Positions 10,541 through 19,185 of a stretch of 64,000 bases of DNA are shown one piece after another (position 1 is the first letter of the stretch; the number at the start of each line of letters is the position of its first letter). The translations under genes were made by a program, and so were the position numbers. The notes under the pieces are model-generated. The model was given only the letters and a program-made list of their open reading frames with translations, was not told where the DNA came from and did no database searches. Source of the DNA: CAVXNP01 sp963763305. Lineage in GTDB: Bacteria; Pseudomonadota; Gammaproteobacteria; Xanthomonadales; Rhodanobacteraceae. The stretch is taken from the NCBI GenBank assembly GCA_963763305.1, contig CAVXNP010000002.1, forward strand, positions 62,001 through 126,000, given 5' to 3'.

Positions 10541-10847
10541 GTGGAGGAACTGCTGGGGCACGCCATGCGCGGGGTCGACCCGGACGCGCCCGGTGCGTTC
10601 CTGCAGGTCATCGGCGAACCTGATGGCCATGGTGCCGTGGACGGCCCTGTTCTGGTGGAACCTGGGGTTCGTCGCGGTGGGTGCGCTGCTGGGCCACTGG
10701 CGCGGCCGGCTCGGCGAGGGCATCGGCTGGGCGGTGCTGCTGGGGCCGATCGGGTGGCTGGTGTTCCTGCGTCGCAAGCCGCCGCAGCCGCCGCCGTTGC
10801 CTCCGATGCGTCGGCACCGCAGGCCGCGGCATCCGCGTTCGCGCTGA
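10541..10847 (+). CDS. Small membrane protein, one frameshift
   Basis: A GTG-started frame (VEELLGHAMRGVDPDAPGAFLQVIG) runs into a second phase that starts NLMAMVPWTALFWWNLGFV. The latter has two hydrophobic segments (FWWNLGFVAVGALLG and WAVLLGPIGWLVFL) and a Pro/Arg-rich tail. The joint at about 10610-10615 looks like a single extra base, giving a protein of about 100 residues. If the joint is not real, the gene starts at ATG 10623 and encodes 74 residues. It lies between gltX and zur. Function unknown. Confidence 0.6.
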
Positions 10848-10928
10848 GTCGGGCCTGCGGACGGTGTGAGGCGATACGGTCGAGGGCTCTGCGGTAACAT
10901 GGGGGCTCAATATTCGGCAGGTATCGAC

Positions 10929-11400
10929 GTGTCCGGCAGAGCGCAACTGCACCATCATCACGATACCGCTGCGAGCTACGTCGCCGCGGTGGAGCAGGCG
11001 TGTCGCGAGCGCGGGCTGCGTCTGACGCCGCTGCGCCGCGAGGTGCTGCAGCTGGTCGCCGACAGCGACCGGCCGGTGAAGGCCTACGATCTGCTCGAAC
11101 AGCTGCGCGAGCAGGCACGGCAACGCCGCCCCGCCGACGGTCTATCGCGCGCTGGATTTCCTGCTCGAGAACGGCTTCATCCACAAGCTGGAGTCGATCA
11201 ACGCATTCGTGTCCTGCCACCATCCGGCCGAGTCGCATCAGGTGCCGTTCCTGATCTGCGACGTGTGCGACAGCGCCCAGGAGGTGTGTGACCAGGGCGT
11301 GGCCGAGTTGATCGAGAGCCAGGCGCGCGCGTTCGGATTCCGGCCACAGGCGCAGACGCTGGAAGTGCACGGCGTCTGCAAGCGCTGCCACAAGCGCTGA
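10929..11400 (+). CDS. zur: Fur-family zinc uptake regulator (Zur), one frameshift
   Basis: The two halves join into a Fur-family repressor of about 156 residues. The first holds the winged-helix start (RGLRLTPLRREVLQLVADSDRPVKAYDLLEQL). The second holds TVYRALDFLLENGFIHKLES, the metal-binding dimerisation domain, and the CDVC and CKRC structural zinc cysteines. A single extra G at 11114-11115 shifts the frame (expected REQHGNAAPPTVYRA). The Zur subtype is inferred from RPVKAYDLL and the adjacent Zur box, merC-like gene and CDF exporter. Zur represses zinc-acquisition genes when zinc is replete. The GTG at 10929 is chosen by homology; an ATG at 10899 is also in frame. Confidence 0.85.
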
Positions 11401-11453
11401 GCCCGAGCGCGGGCCGCGCACGCCGTTGCGCCATGCCTGCAAGGTTTGAAGGT

Positions 11454-11487
11454 GCGGGGCGCGAGACATCATGTCTTCGCGCCCCGC
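11454..11487 (+). terminator. Strong hairpin after zur
   Basis: A stem of about 15 bp (GCGGGGCGCGAGACA with TGTCTTCGCGCCCCGC, one bulged base) lies 53 bases after the zur stop. No T run follows, so it may be a processing or attenuation structure rather than a simple terminator. Confidence 0.5.
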
Positions 11488-11654
11488 GGTTCCGGTGTTG
11501 GCGGGGAGGATGTCTTTGCCGCACCGGAAACTGGTGAAACGCTCGTGGCACGGTCACGTTGACACAGGCCGTTGCGATGATTGCTGATCCGGCGACGCTT
11601 GCATACCCCGGTGAGCCACCTGCCGCCTGGAGCGAGATGGGTTTGCGTGCCGGT

Positions 11655-11671
11655 ACGTTATAAAGTAACGT
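11655..11671 (+). promoter_or_regulatory. Probable Zur operator upstream of the merC-like gene
   Basis: ACGTTATAAAGTAACGT is a perfect 6-bp inverted repeat with a 5-base spacer. Its core GTTATAAAGTAAC matches the gammaproteobacterial Zur-box core GTTATANTATAAC at 11 of 13 positions, counting N as a match. It lies 35 bases before the likely GTG start of the merC-like gene and about 250 bases after zur. Zur control is inferred, not shown. Confidence 0.68.
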
Positions 11672-11706
11672 TCAAGTTCCGGCCAATCCCGACAGGTTCA
11701 CCACCC

Positions 11707-12153
11707 GTGTTTCGCGGCTCACCGTCCCCCCGCCCATCCGTATCGACCACCTCGCGGTGGCAGACGGCAGATCGCCTCGGTGCGATGGCCTCGTTCGTAT
11801 GCGCACTGCACTGTGCCTTGCTGCCGTTCGTGCTGGCGTTGCTGCCCACGTTGGGTCTGGAGTTCCTGGCCGACCACGCCTTCGAGCGCGGCTTCGTGCT
11901 GTTCGCCTGCCTGCTGGCCTTGCTCAGTCTGGCCTCCGGATTCCGCCGTCACCGTTATGCCGGGCCGCTGCTGTTGGCCGTTCCCGGGCTGGTGCTGTTG
12001 TTGCTGGGCGTGACCGTGGCCGAGAACTACACCGTGGCGTTGCACAGTGTGCTGGTCACCTGCGGCGGACTGCTGGTGGCCATGGCCCACTTCACCAACC
12101 TGCGCCGGGACCGGGCGCTGCAGCACATGCACGGGCCGCACTGCGCGCATTGA
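11707..12153 (+). CDS. MerC-domain membrane protein
   Basis: This 148-residue protein has four hydrophobic segments and the MerC-type pattern, with DRLGAMASFVCALHCALLPFVLALLP at the first helix (Cys-x3-Cys-like site followed by His) and a His/Cys-rich end (MHGPHCAH). MerC proteins were described as mercury-uptake membrane proteins; this subgroup is widespread in Xanthomonadales outside mer operons. The GTG at 11707 is preferred because the frame's earlier start (11581) lies upstream of the probable Zur operator; ATG 11784 is possible but would cut into the domain. Zinc or other metal handling is inferred from the neighbours. Confidence 0.78.
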   Translation: MFRGSPSPRPSVSTTSRWQTADRLGAMASFVCALHCALLPFVLALLPTLGLEFLADHAFERGFVLFACLLALLSLASGFRRHRYAGPLLLAVPGLVLLLLGVTVAENYTVALHSVLVTCGGLLVAMAHFTNLRRDRALQHMHGPHCAH

Positions 12154-12296
12154 CGGTGGCGGCTGCCTTCGGTGCTGCGAGGCTCGCGGGGCAGCACGGC
12201 AATCCGCACTCCCCACCGCAATGCGATGCCGGCGACAGGCGCTTCGGGCCGTTCGATGGGCTGCCAAGCAGCTAGCAGTCGACTACCATGCGGGCC

Positions 12297-13277
12297 ATGA
12301 GCCATCCGCACCGCCACCCGCACCACCACGCCGCCCCCGCGTCGGGAAACGCTGACGCAGCCTCGCAGCATCCGGGCCACGCAGCGGCTCCCGATCGCAA
12401 GCGCAAGCTGTTGATCGCGCTTGCGCTGACCACGGCAATGCTGATTGCCGAGACGGTCGGGGGCCTGTGGTCCGGTTCGCTGGCGCTGCTGGCCGACGCC
12501 GGCCACATGCTGGTCGACGCACTGGCGCTGCTGCTGGCGTTCCTGGGCACCTGGCTGGCCCAGCGACCGCCGGACGCAAGGCGCAGCTACGGCTATGGCC
12601 GGCTGGAAGTGCTGGCCGGGTTCGTCAATGCCCTGATGCAACTGGTGCTGGTGGCCGCCATCGCGTACGAGGCCATCGTTCGCCTGCGCCACCCGGAGCC
12701 GATCCTGTCGGACATCATGCTGGTGGTGGCCGGTGCCGGCCTGCTGGTCAACATCGGTGTGCTGCGCATGTTGCATGGCCACGCCCATGACGACGTCAAC
12801 ATGGCTGGTGCGGCGCTGCACGTGATGGGCGACCTGCTCGGCTCGGTCGGGGCGGTGGCGGCCGCGCTGCTGATCCGCTGGCTGCAATGGGGCTGGGCCG
12901 ACCCGGTACTGTCGCTGCTTGTGTCGGGGCTGATCCTCAACAGTGCCTGGCGCCTCTTGCGCAAGTCGGCGCACATCCTGCTCGAGGGCGTGCCCGAGGA
13001 TCTGGATACCGACCAGATCAAGGCCGCACTGGACCACGCCAACGAATCGATCAACGCGGTCCACCATCTGCACGTGTGGCAACTGGCCTCCGGCGCACGC
13101 ATGGCGACCCTGCACGTGGACCTGCGCGAAGGGGGCGACAGCGCCGAGGCGCTGCACGGCGTGCACACGCTCCTGCGTGAGCGGTTCGGCATACGCCATG
13201 CCACCGTCCAGATCGACCCGGCCGTCTGCCCGGATGCCCACCGCGGGCAGGGGCGCTGCCACGGCAGCGCCGGTTGA
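12297..13277 (+). CDS. Cation diffusion facilitator (CzcD/ZitB-type metal exporter)
   Basis: This 326-residue inner-membrane antiporter exports Zn2+ and related cations in exchange for protons. It has a His-rich N-terminus (HPHRHPHHH), six membrane helices with the metal-site pattern LLADAGHMLVDALAL (D-x3-D type) in helix 2 and ALHVMGDLLGSVG in helix 5, and a C-terminal cytoplasmic domain with HHLHVWQLASG. The Zur/MerC neighbourhood supports a zinc role. ATG 12297 is chosen; an ATG three codons earlier (12288) is possible. Confidence 0.93.
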   Translation: MSHPHRHPHHHAAPASGNADAASQHPGHAAAPDRKRKLLIALALTTAMLIAETVGGLWSGSLALLADAGHMLVDALALLLAFLGTWLAQRPPDARRSYGYGRLEVLAGFVNALMQLVLVAAIAYEAIVRLRHPEPILSDIMLVVAGAGLLVNIGVLRMLHGHAHDDVNMAGAALHVMGDLLGSVGAVAAALLIRWLQWGWADPVLSLLVSGLILNSAWRLLRKSAHILLEGVPEDLDTDQIKAALDHANESINAVHHLHVWQLASGARMATLHVDLREGGDSAEALHGVHTLLRERFGIRHATVQIDPAVCPDAHRGQGRCHGSAG

Positions 13278-13346
13278 TCTGTGCGCTTTGCAGTACACTG
13301 GGGCCACGGATCCACCACGCATCACGAACCATCGTAAGGAGTTTTC

Positions 13347-13508
13347 ATGGGTAAGGGCGATCGCAAGACCCGACGCGGCAAGACCTTCCGCGGCAGCTAC
13401 GGCAACCCTCGCGCGCATTCGGCGCAGCCGGCAGTGGCCGGCGGCAAGCCTACCGTCACCAAGCCGACGGCCACGCGCAAGACCGCTACAAAGAAAAAGT
13501 CCGCCTGA
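13347..13508 (+). CDS. 30S ribosomal protein THX
   Basis: This 53-residue, very basic protein starts MGKGDRKTRRGKTFRGSYGN, the signature of the small ribosomal protein Thx (bTHX) that sits in the head of the 30S subunit. The tail is Lys/Thr/Ala-rich and ends KKKSA. A good ribosome-binding site (AAGGAG) ends about 5 bases before the ATG, and a strong terminator follows 22 bases after the stop, so it is a monocistronic unit. Confidence 0.92.
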   Translation: MGKGDRKTRRGKTFRGSYGNPRAHSAQPAVAGGKPTVTKPTATRKTATKKKSA

Positions 13509-13530
13509 GTCTCGCCGCGGTCTACCGGAA

Positions 13531-13560
13531 GCCCCCGCCATCGTGCGGGGGTTTTTGTTT
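13531..13560 (+). terminator. Rho-independent terminator after the THX gene
   Basis: The hairpin CCCCCGC-CATC-GTGCGGGGG is followed by TTTTTGTTT, a textbook intrinsic terminator 22 bases after the stop codon. Confidence 0.9.
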
Positions 13561-13754
13561 GTGCCAGCTGCTTGTGCAAGGCGGCAGGGCAAGCCGCGGC
13601 GGCCGAAAGACGCACGCTTCACCGCTGCCATGAAAGGGTGCGGTCTTTCCCATGGCGACAGGCGATCGATGACTGCCATCCTGCTTTCCACCGGCCGGGG
13701 CGACCGGCCATCCCTCCATCACGGCCGACCGGCCCCCGCTGCCCGGGAGGTCGC

Positions 13755-14351
13755 GTGAACGAGCGCACCGACTCCCGCCGCGCCGGGGCGCCCGGCGATT
13801 TTCCCATGCAGAATAGCGCGTTGCTGATCGTGGACATGATCAACGATCTCGACTTCGTCGGCGGCGAGAGCCTGCTCGAGCAGGCCACGCCGGTGGCCAG
13901 CGTGATTGCCCGGCTGCGCGACTGGTACCGCACCCACCGGCGGCCGGTGATCTATGCCAACGACAACTTCGGCCGCTGGCAGGCAGACTTCGACAAGGTG
14001 ATCGAGCACAGCCGCCGCGTCGGTGCACTGGGGGCTCCGCTGAGCGATGGGTTGCTGCCGGGCGTGGAGGACTACCACGTGCTCAAGCCCTGTCATTCAG
14101 CGTTCTACCAGACGCCGCTCGATACCCTGTTGCAGGCATTGCAGGTCACCGCCTTGACCGTGGTCGGCATTGCCGGCGACGACTGTGTGCTGCGTACCGC
14201 GATGGATGCGCAGATGCGTGGCCATGCGTTGTGGGTGCCCGCAGACGCGATCGCATCGCAGACGGCCCTGCGCAATCAGCGCGCGCTTGCCAGCCTGGCC
14301 GAGGTGGCCGGTGCCGAGACCGGACCCACCGACGCCATGCTCGTCGACTGA
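13755..14351 (+). CDS. Isochorismatase-family cysteine hydrolase
   Basis: The core starts MQNSALLIVDMINDLDF, with the catalytic Asp in VDM; the Lys is in VLKPCHSAF and the nucleophilic Cys in GIAGDDCVLRTAMDA. That triad defines the isochorismatase-like hydrolases, a family that includes nicotinamidases and many uncharacterised amidases. The substrate is unknown. The GTG at 13755 has a Shine-Dalgarno GGGAGG four bases upstream and gives 198 residues; ATG 13806, directly before the domain, is the alternative. Confidence 0.86.
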   Translation: MNERTDSRRAGAPGDFPMQNSALLIVDMINDLDFVGGESLLEQATPVASVIARLRDWYRTHRRPVIYANDNFGRWQADFDKVIEHSRRVGALGAPLSDGLLPGVEDYHVLKPCHSAFYQTPLDTLLQALQVTALTVVGIAGDDCVLRTAMDAQMRGHALWVPADAIASQTALRNQRALASLAEVAGAETGPTDAMLVD

Positions 14352-14373
14352 AATCCATTCACGGAGAACCATC

Positions 14374-14553
14374 ATGAGCAACCACGACCGCAAAGACAGT
14401 TCGCCGGAACGCAACGACGACCGCGAGAACGCGGCTCAGCGCGCCGAGCGCAAGCAGAAGGAAAACGCCAACCTGGATGAGTCACTGGAAGAGACCCTGC
14501 CGGCCAGCGACCCGGTCTCGCCATTCATCCCCTCCAAGCCGCCCAAGGACTAG
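14374..14553 (+). CDS. Small acidic hypothetical protein with a DESLEETLPASDP motif
   Basis: This 59-residue hydrophilic protein is rich in charged residues and probably disordered. Its motif LDESLEETLPASDPVSPF resembles the end of many small proteobacterial proteins of unknown function. An AACGGAGAACC-type ribosome-binding site lies just before the ATG, 22 bases after the isochorismatase-like gene, so the two may be cotranscribed. Function unknown. Confidence 0.72.
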   Translation: MSNHDRKDSSPERNDDRENAAQRAERKQKENANLDESLEETLPASDPVSPFIPSKPPKD

Positions 14554-14612
14554 CAAGCAAGCCGGTGCGCGCAGGGCAGGGCGTCTCGGAGCGTAACTGG
14601 GGCAGGGTGGGC

Positions 14613-14685
14613 GTAGGGTGGGCTTCAGCCCACCAAGGCCTGCGAAGCGCAAGGCGGAGAAGCCGGTGGGCTGAAGCCCATCCTG
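14613..14685. repeat. REP pair (BIME-like), type A
   Basis: Two inverted copies of the element GTAGGGTGGGCTTCAGCCCA flank about 30 bases rich in AAGGCGGAGAAG-like sequence. The core palindrome GGTGGGCTTCAGCCCACC is the one expanded at 43.4 kb and 47.7 kb. It lies between the convergent small-protein gene and hutI. Confidence 0.85.
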
Positions 14686-14728
14686 CAGCCCCCTGCGCAT
14701 CAGGGGCGTGCGGCAATCCGGATGAACG

Positions 14729-15962
14729 TCAGGCCAGCGCCAGGCGCTTGCCGCCGGCCCACGATTCCCGCAGCAACTGGCCGCCGATCCAGTAGCACAG
14801 CTCGGCCGGCTGGCGGGCGTTCCATACCGCCAGGTCCGCGCGCTGGCCGGCAGCCAGCGTGCCGCGGTCGTTCAGGCCCAGCGCCCGTGCGGCGTTCACC
14901 GTGACGCCGCGCAGCGCCTCTTCCGGGGTCAGGCGGAACAAGCGTGCAGGCCATGTTGGCGGCCAGGCGCAGCGAGAGCAGCGGAGAGGTGCCCGGGTTG
15001 CAGTCGGTGGCGATCGCCATCGGCACGCCGGCGTCGCGCAGGGCGGCGGTTGGCGGCTGCCGGGTTTCGCGCAAGGCGTAGAACGCGCCGGGCAACAGCA
15101 CCGCGACCGTACCGGCATCGGCCATGGCGGCGATGCCCGCCTCGCTGAGGTGTTCCAGGTGGTCGGCGGAAAGCCCGTGGTAGCACGCTACCAGCGCGGC
15201 TCCGTCCTGGTCGGACAGTTGCTCGGCATGCAGCTTCACCGGCAGCCCGAGCGACCGGGCGCGTTCGAACACGCGGCGGGTCTCCTCGCGGGTGAAACCG
15301 ATGTTTTCGCAGAAGGCGTCGACCGCGTCGACCAGCCCTTCGCCGGCCAGCACGGGCAATATCCGTTCGCACACCAGGGCCACGTAATCTTCGCGCCGCT
15401 CGGCGTATTCGGCAGGCAGGGCGTGCAGGCCCAGGAAACTGGTCCGCACATCGATGCCCAGCGATCGACCCAGCTGCCGCGCTACCTGAAGCATGCGCCG
15501 TTCGGTCGGAAGGTCCAGGCCATAGCCGGACTTGATCTCCAGCGTGGTCACTCCGTCGGCCAACAGGGCGCGCGCTCTGGGCAGGCTTTGCCGCAGCAGT
15601 TCCTCCGGCGTGGCGGCGCGGGTCGCCCGGACGCTCGAGGCGATACCGCCGCCGGCCTGGGCGATCTCCTCGTAACTGGCGCCGTTCAGGCGCAGGTCGA
15701 ACTCGTGCGCACGGTCGCCGCCGAACACCAGGTGGGTGTGGCAATCGATCAGCCCGGGCGTGACCAGGGCACCGCCAAGCGAACGCACGGTGCGGGCCAG
15801 GGGGGCGGGGTCGGCGGGCAGGTCGGCCATGCTGCCGACCCAGGCGATGCGGTCGCCCTCGATCGCCAGCGCGCCGTTTTCCGCCAGGCCGTAAGGCCGC
15901 TCGCCGACGAAGCTTGCCACGGTCGCATCGGTCAGCAGGACCGTCCAGTTCGCCCGATTCAT
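14729..15962 (-). CDS. hutI: Imidazolonepropionase HutI, one frameshift
   Basis: HutI hydrolyses imidazolonepropionate to formiminoglutamate in histidine breakdown. The start MNRANWTVLLTDATVASF leads into the amidohydrolase metal motif PGLIDCHTHLVFGGDRA, then IKSGYGLDLPTE, KLHAEQLSD and IATDCNPGTSP, all typical of HutI. Near 14939-14942 an extra base shifts the frame; the end (RLTPEEALRGVTVNAARALG) continues in the next phase and closes at 14729. The whole gives about 411 residues, the usual length. Its ATG overlaps the clcA stop (ATGA). Confidence 0.9.
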
Positions 15963-17519
15963 GGCTGGCCGGGACCGGGCGTGGCGTCGGGCTTGTCCTG
16001 CTTGTCCTGCTTCTCCCGCGCGTCCTCGCTCGGCGCGGCCTGTTCGTCGAAGGCGCTGGTCCGCCCCACGTGCAGCAGCGCTTCGGCTTCCAGGCGTTCC
16101 TTCTCGGTGGCATGGGCCTGGGCCGTCTGCTGGCGTTCGAAGTCCTGCACCATGCGTTCGGCGAAGTCCTTGTATACCGGGGTGGGGCAGAACAGCGAGG
16201 CGGCGGCGCGGGCCAGCAGGCAGGCGGCCATCACCGGGATGATCATGTCCTGGTTGGCGGTCAGTTCCATGGCGATCACCGCCGAGGTCAGCGGCGCGCC
16301 GGTGACGCCGGACAGGTAGGCGCTCATGCCCAGCAGCACCACCGCAGCGACCGGGGCGCCGGGCAGGAAATACGCGATGTTCTGGCCCAGGCCGGCGCCC
16401 ACGGCCAGCGCCGGAGAGAAGATGCCGCCGGGAATGCCGGCCCAGTACGAGACCACGTTGGCGAACAGCTTGGCGATGCCGAAGGTGGCGCCGGGCGCGT
16501 TGCCCGCTTCCTGCACGATGGCGCGGGCCTGCTCGTAACCGGTGCCGTAGACGCTGTTGTGCGAGAACACGCCCAGCAGCGCCAGCGCCAGCCCGCAGCC
16601 GACCGCGAACAGCACCGGCGCGCGGGCGCGCAGGCGGCCGATCAGCGCCAGCGGCCCGCTTCGGCTGAGCAGGATCAGGCGCGCGAACAGGCCACCGAGC
16701 AGTCCGCAGATCACGCCGGTCAGCAGCACGGCCAGCCAGGCATGGCCCAGCGGCAGGCTGGCCTGCACTTCGCCGAAGTAGGAATAGTTGCCCATCACGC
16801 CCAGCGAGACGACACCGCCGATGATCACCGAGGTCAGCAACAGGCCGCTGAAGCGGTGTTCGAAGGTGCCCGCCAGTTCCTCGATGGCGAACACCACGCC
16901 GGCCAGCGGCGTATTGAACGCCGCCGCGATGCCGGCCGCGCCGCCGGCCAGGATGAAGCGCGAGGCCGCCTTGGGGTCCTTGAAGCCGAAGCGCCGGCCG
17001 ATCGAGTAGAACAGGCCCGCGCCCACATGCACGGTGGGCCCTTCGCGGCCGATCGAGGCGCCCACCGCCAGCGCCACCAGGGTCAGCATCATCTTGCCGG
17101 CGGCGATCGGCAGCGCCAGCATGCGCGCGCGAAAGCCTTCGTCTTCGATATGCAGGGCGCCGATCACCTGCGGGATACCGCTGCCGCGGGTGGCGCGCAG
17201 GCGGCCCTCGGTCATCCAGGCGAGCAGGCCGAAGACCAGCGGCGTAACGACCAGCGGGACCCAGATACCGTAGCCGAGCAGCCGCAGGAACAGCGTCGTG
17301 CGACCATTCACTGGCCCGCGCGAACAGGATCGCGCCCAGTGCCACCAGGATCGCACCCGACCACAGCACCAGCCGTCGTCGCCAGTGATGCGGGGCGAAG
17401 AACTCGTGGCCGAGTAGGGCCTGCAGGCGTGGGTTGGAGGATTTGGGGGCGGGCTTGGGCGAATCGGAGTCAGGCATCCCTCCATTATCGCAGAGCTCGT
17501 CGTCGCGTGGGTCGCTCAT
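15959..17519 (-). CDS. clcA: ClC-family chloride channel/antiporter, one frameshift
   Basis: The protein of about 520 residues has many membrane helices and the ClC selectivity motifs: GSGIPQ, GREGPTVH with the gating Glu, and GIPGGIFSPALAVGAG. ClC proteins move chloride, often coupled to protons, and help with acid stress. The first 70 residues (MSDPRDDELCDNGG to LFARASEW) are in a different phase from the rest; one indel lies near 17297-17310. The C-terminus is charged and has no CBS domains. The ATG at 17519 overlaps the stop of the upstream gene, and the stop overlaps hutI, so three genes form a tightly coupled run. Confidence 0.9.
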
Positions 17520-19078
17520 CCGCGGGGGGTCCAGCGGGTTTCGTACAGATCGAAGCGGCGGTCCTTCAGGTTTTGTACCGAGCCGGCGTTGCGCGCCCGG
17601 GCCAGCGTCTCCAGTCGCAGGTCGGCAAACAGCACCGTTTCGATGTTCGGGGTGGAGTCGGTAGCCACGCCGTCGCGGGCGAAGCCGAAGTCACTGGGCG
17701 TCAGGATGCAGCTCTGGCCATACTGGATGTCGAAGTTGTTGACCCCGGGCAGGTTGCCCACGTTGCCCGAGAGCACCACGTAACACTGGTTCTCGATCGC
17801 CCGTGCCTGCGAGCAGTAGCGCACCCGCAGGTAACCTTCGCGCACGTCGGTACAGAAAGGCACGAACAGGATCAGGGCGCCCTGGTCGACCAGGTGGCGT
17901 GCCACTTCCGGGAATTCCGAGTCGTAGCAGATCATCACCCCGATCGGGCCGCAGTCGGTCTGGATGGTTGCGGCGCTGTCGCCGCCGATGATGTTCCACA
18001 CGTTGCGTTCGCTCGGCGTGGGATGAAGCTTCTCGCGCTCGTGGATCGATCCGTCGCGAAGGCACACGTAGCAGACGTTGTGGATGTCTCCGTTGGCCTG
18101 CTCGGTGGGGTGGGTGCCGGCGATGATGTTGATGTTGTAGCTCACCGCAAGACGGCTGAAGAGTTCCTTCACCTGCGGCGTGTACTGGCTCAACTTGCGG
18201 ATCGACTCCACCGGGGACAGCTCGGTGTTCTCGATCGACAGCAGCTGCAGCGTGATCAGCTCCGGGAAAGTGACGAAATCGGCGCCGTAGTCGGCCGCGA
18301 TGTCGGTGAAATACTCGACCTGGGTAATGAACTCGTCGAACGACCCGATCCGGCGCTGGAAATACTGCACGGTGGCCACGCGAACCGAGTCGGGCAAGCG
18401 CTGCGGCGTGGCGATCGAGGGGATGTCCGGATGGTCCATCAGGCGCGGATTGCGCCAGACCAGATGCACGGCGTAGCCCAGCGACTCGTGGTCCGACGGC
18501 ACGTACGCCGGCAGCAGTCCGATCGGTTCGAAATCGTTGGCCAGCTGGAAGCTCAGGGTGGGATCGCGACGTTTGCCATCCTGGACCGCCTTCACGTAGC
18601 CCTCGGGGTCACCGTAGCGCTGGATGTTCTTCGCCAGCCCGGGAATGCGTCCACCGAATACAATGCCACGCAGTTTCAGGTCGGTGCACAGCCGCTTGCG
18701 CGCGTGGTAAAGCCGCTGGCCGATGCGCATGCCGCGGTAATCCGGGTGCACCACCACTTCCATCCCGTACAGCCAGTCGCCATCGGGCTTGTGGCGCGAG
18801 GCCATGCCGCCGCCGGTGATCTGCATCCAGGTGTGCGGCGCCAGCGCGGTGGCTTCGTCGGTGCGGAAGGTGGCGCAATAACCGACGATCTGGCCCTCGT
18901 ATTCGGCGACGAACTGTCCCTCCGAAAAGTGCGTCTGCTGCGAGCGAAGCATTTCCGCCGAATGGCCCCACTGGGCGGTGTAGACCCGCGCGGTGAGTGC
19001 GACCAGGGCCGGTACGTCGGCCGGCAGCGCCTGGCGGACCAGCAGGCGCGGGGTGTTCTCGTCGGTTTTTTTCTGCAT
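17516..19078 (-). CDS. Bifunctional GNAT acetyltransferase / carbon-nitrogen hydrolase
   Basis: This 520-residue fusion has an N-terminal GNAT domain (residues ~10-200; acetyl-CoA site VVHPDYRGMRIGQRLY) and a C-terminal nitrilase-fold domain (residues ~230-510). The catalytic triad is visible: Glu in FVTFPELIT, Lys in HEREKLHPTP and Cys in VMICYDSEFPE. Such fusions are known as uncharacterised proteins in several bacterial groups; neither the acyl acceptor nor the amide substrate is known. It heads the coupled clcA-hutI run, but no functional link to histidine is evident. There is no signal peptide, so it is cytoplasmic. Confidence 0.9.
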   Translation of the reverse strand: MQKKTDENTPRLLVRQALPADVPALVALTARVYTAQWGHSAEMLRSQQTHFSEGQFVAEYEGQIVGYCATFRTDEATALAPHTWMQITGGGMASRHKPDGDWLYGMEVVVHPDYRGMRIGQRLYHARKRLCTDLKLRGIVFGGRIPGLAKNIQRYGDPEGYVKAVQDGKRRDPTLSFQLANDFEPIGLLPAYVPSDHESLGYAVHLVWRNPRLMDHPDIPSIATPQRLPDSVRVATVQYFQRRIGSFDEFITQVEYFTDIAADYGADFVTFPELITLQLLSIENTELSPVESIRKLSQYTPQVKELFSRLAVSYNINIIAGTHPTEQANGDIHNVCYVCLRDGSIHEREKLHPTPSERNVWNIIGGDSAATIQTDCGPIGVMICYDSEFPEVARHLVDQGALILFVPFCTDVREGYLRVRYCSQARAIENQCYVVLSGNVGNLPGVNNFDIQYGQSCILTPSDFGFARDGVATDSTPNIETVLFADLRLETLARARNAGSVQNLKDRRFDLYETRWTPRG

Positions 19079-19185
19079 CCGGCCATTATCGCGCAGGCTG
19101 GTCGCGGTCGCGCGTGAAAGGCCTGCGACTGTGCCGGACTCCGCGCGGCCCCGGCTACAATCGCCGCTCCTACGAAGGAGTCGCC

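Noticed and set aside
15914..19117. A 1,067-codon plus-strand frame across clcA and the GNAT/hydrolase gene
   Set aside because: Antisense to two genes with full domain evidence; composition is typical of a GC-rich shadow.
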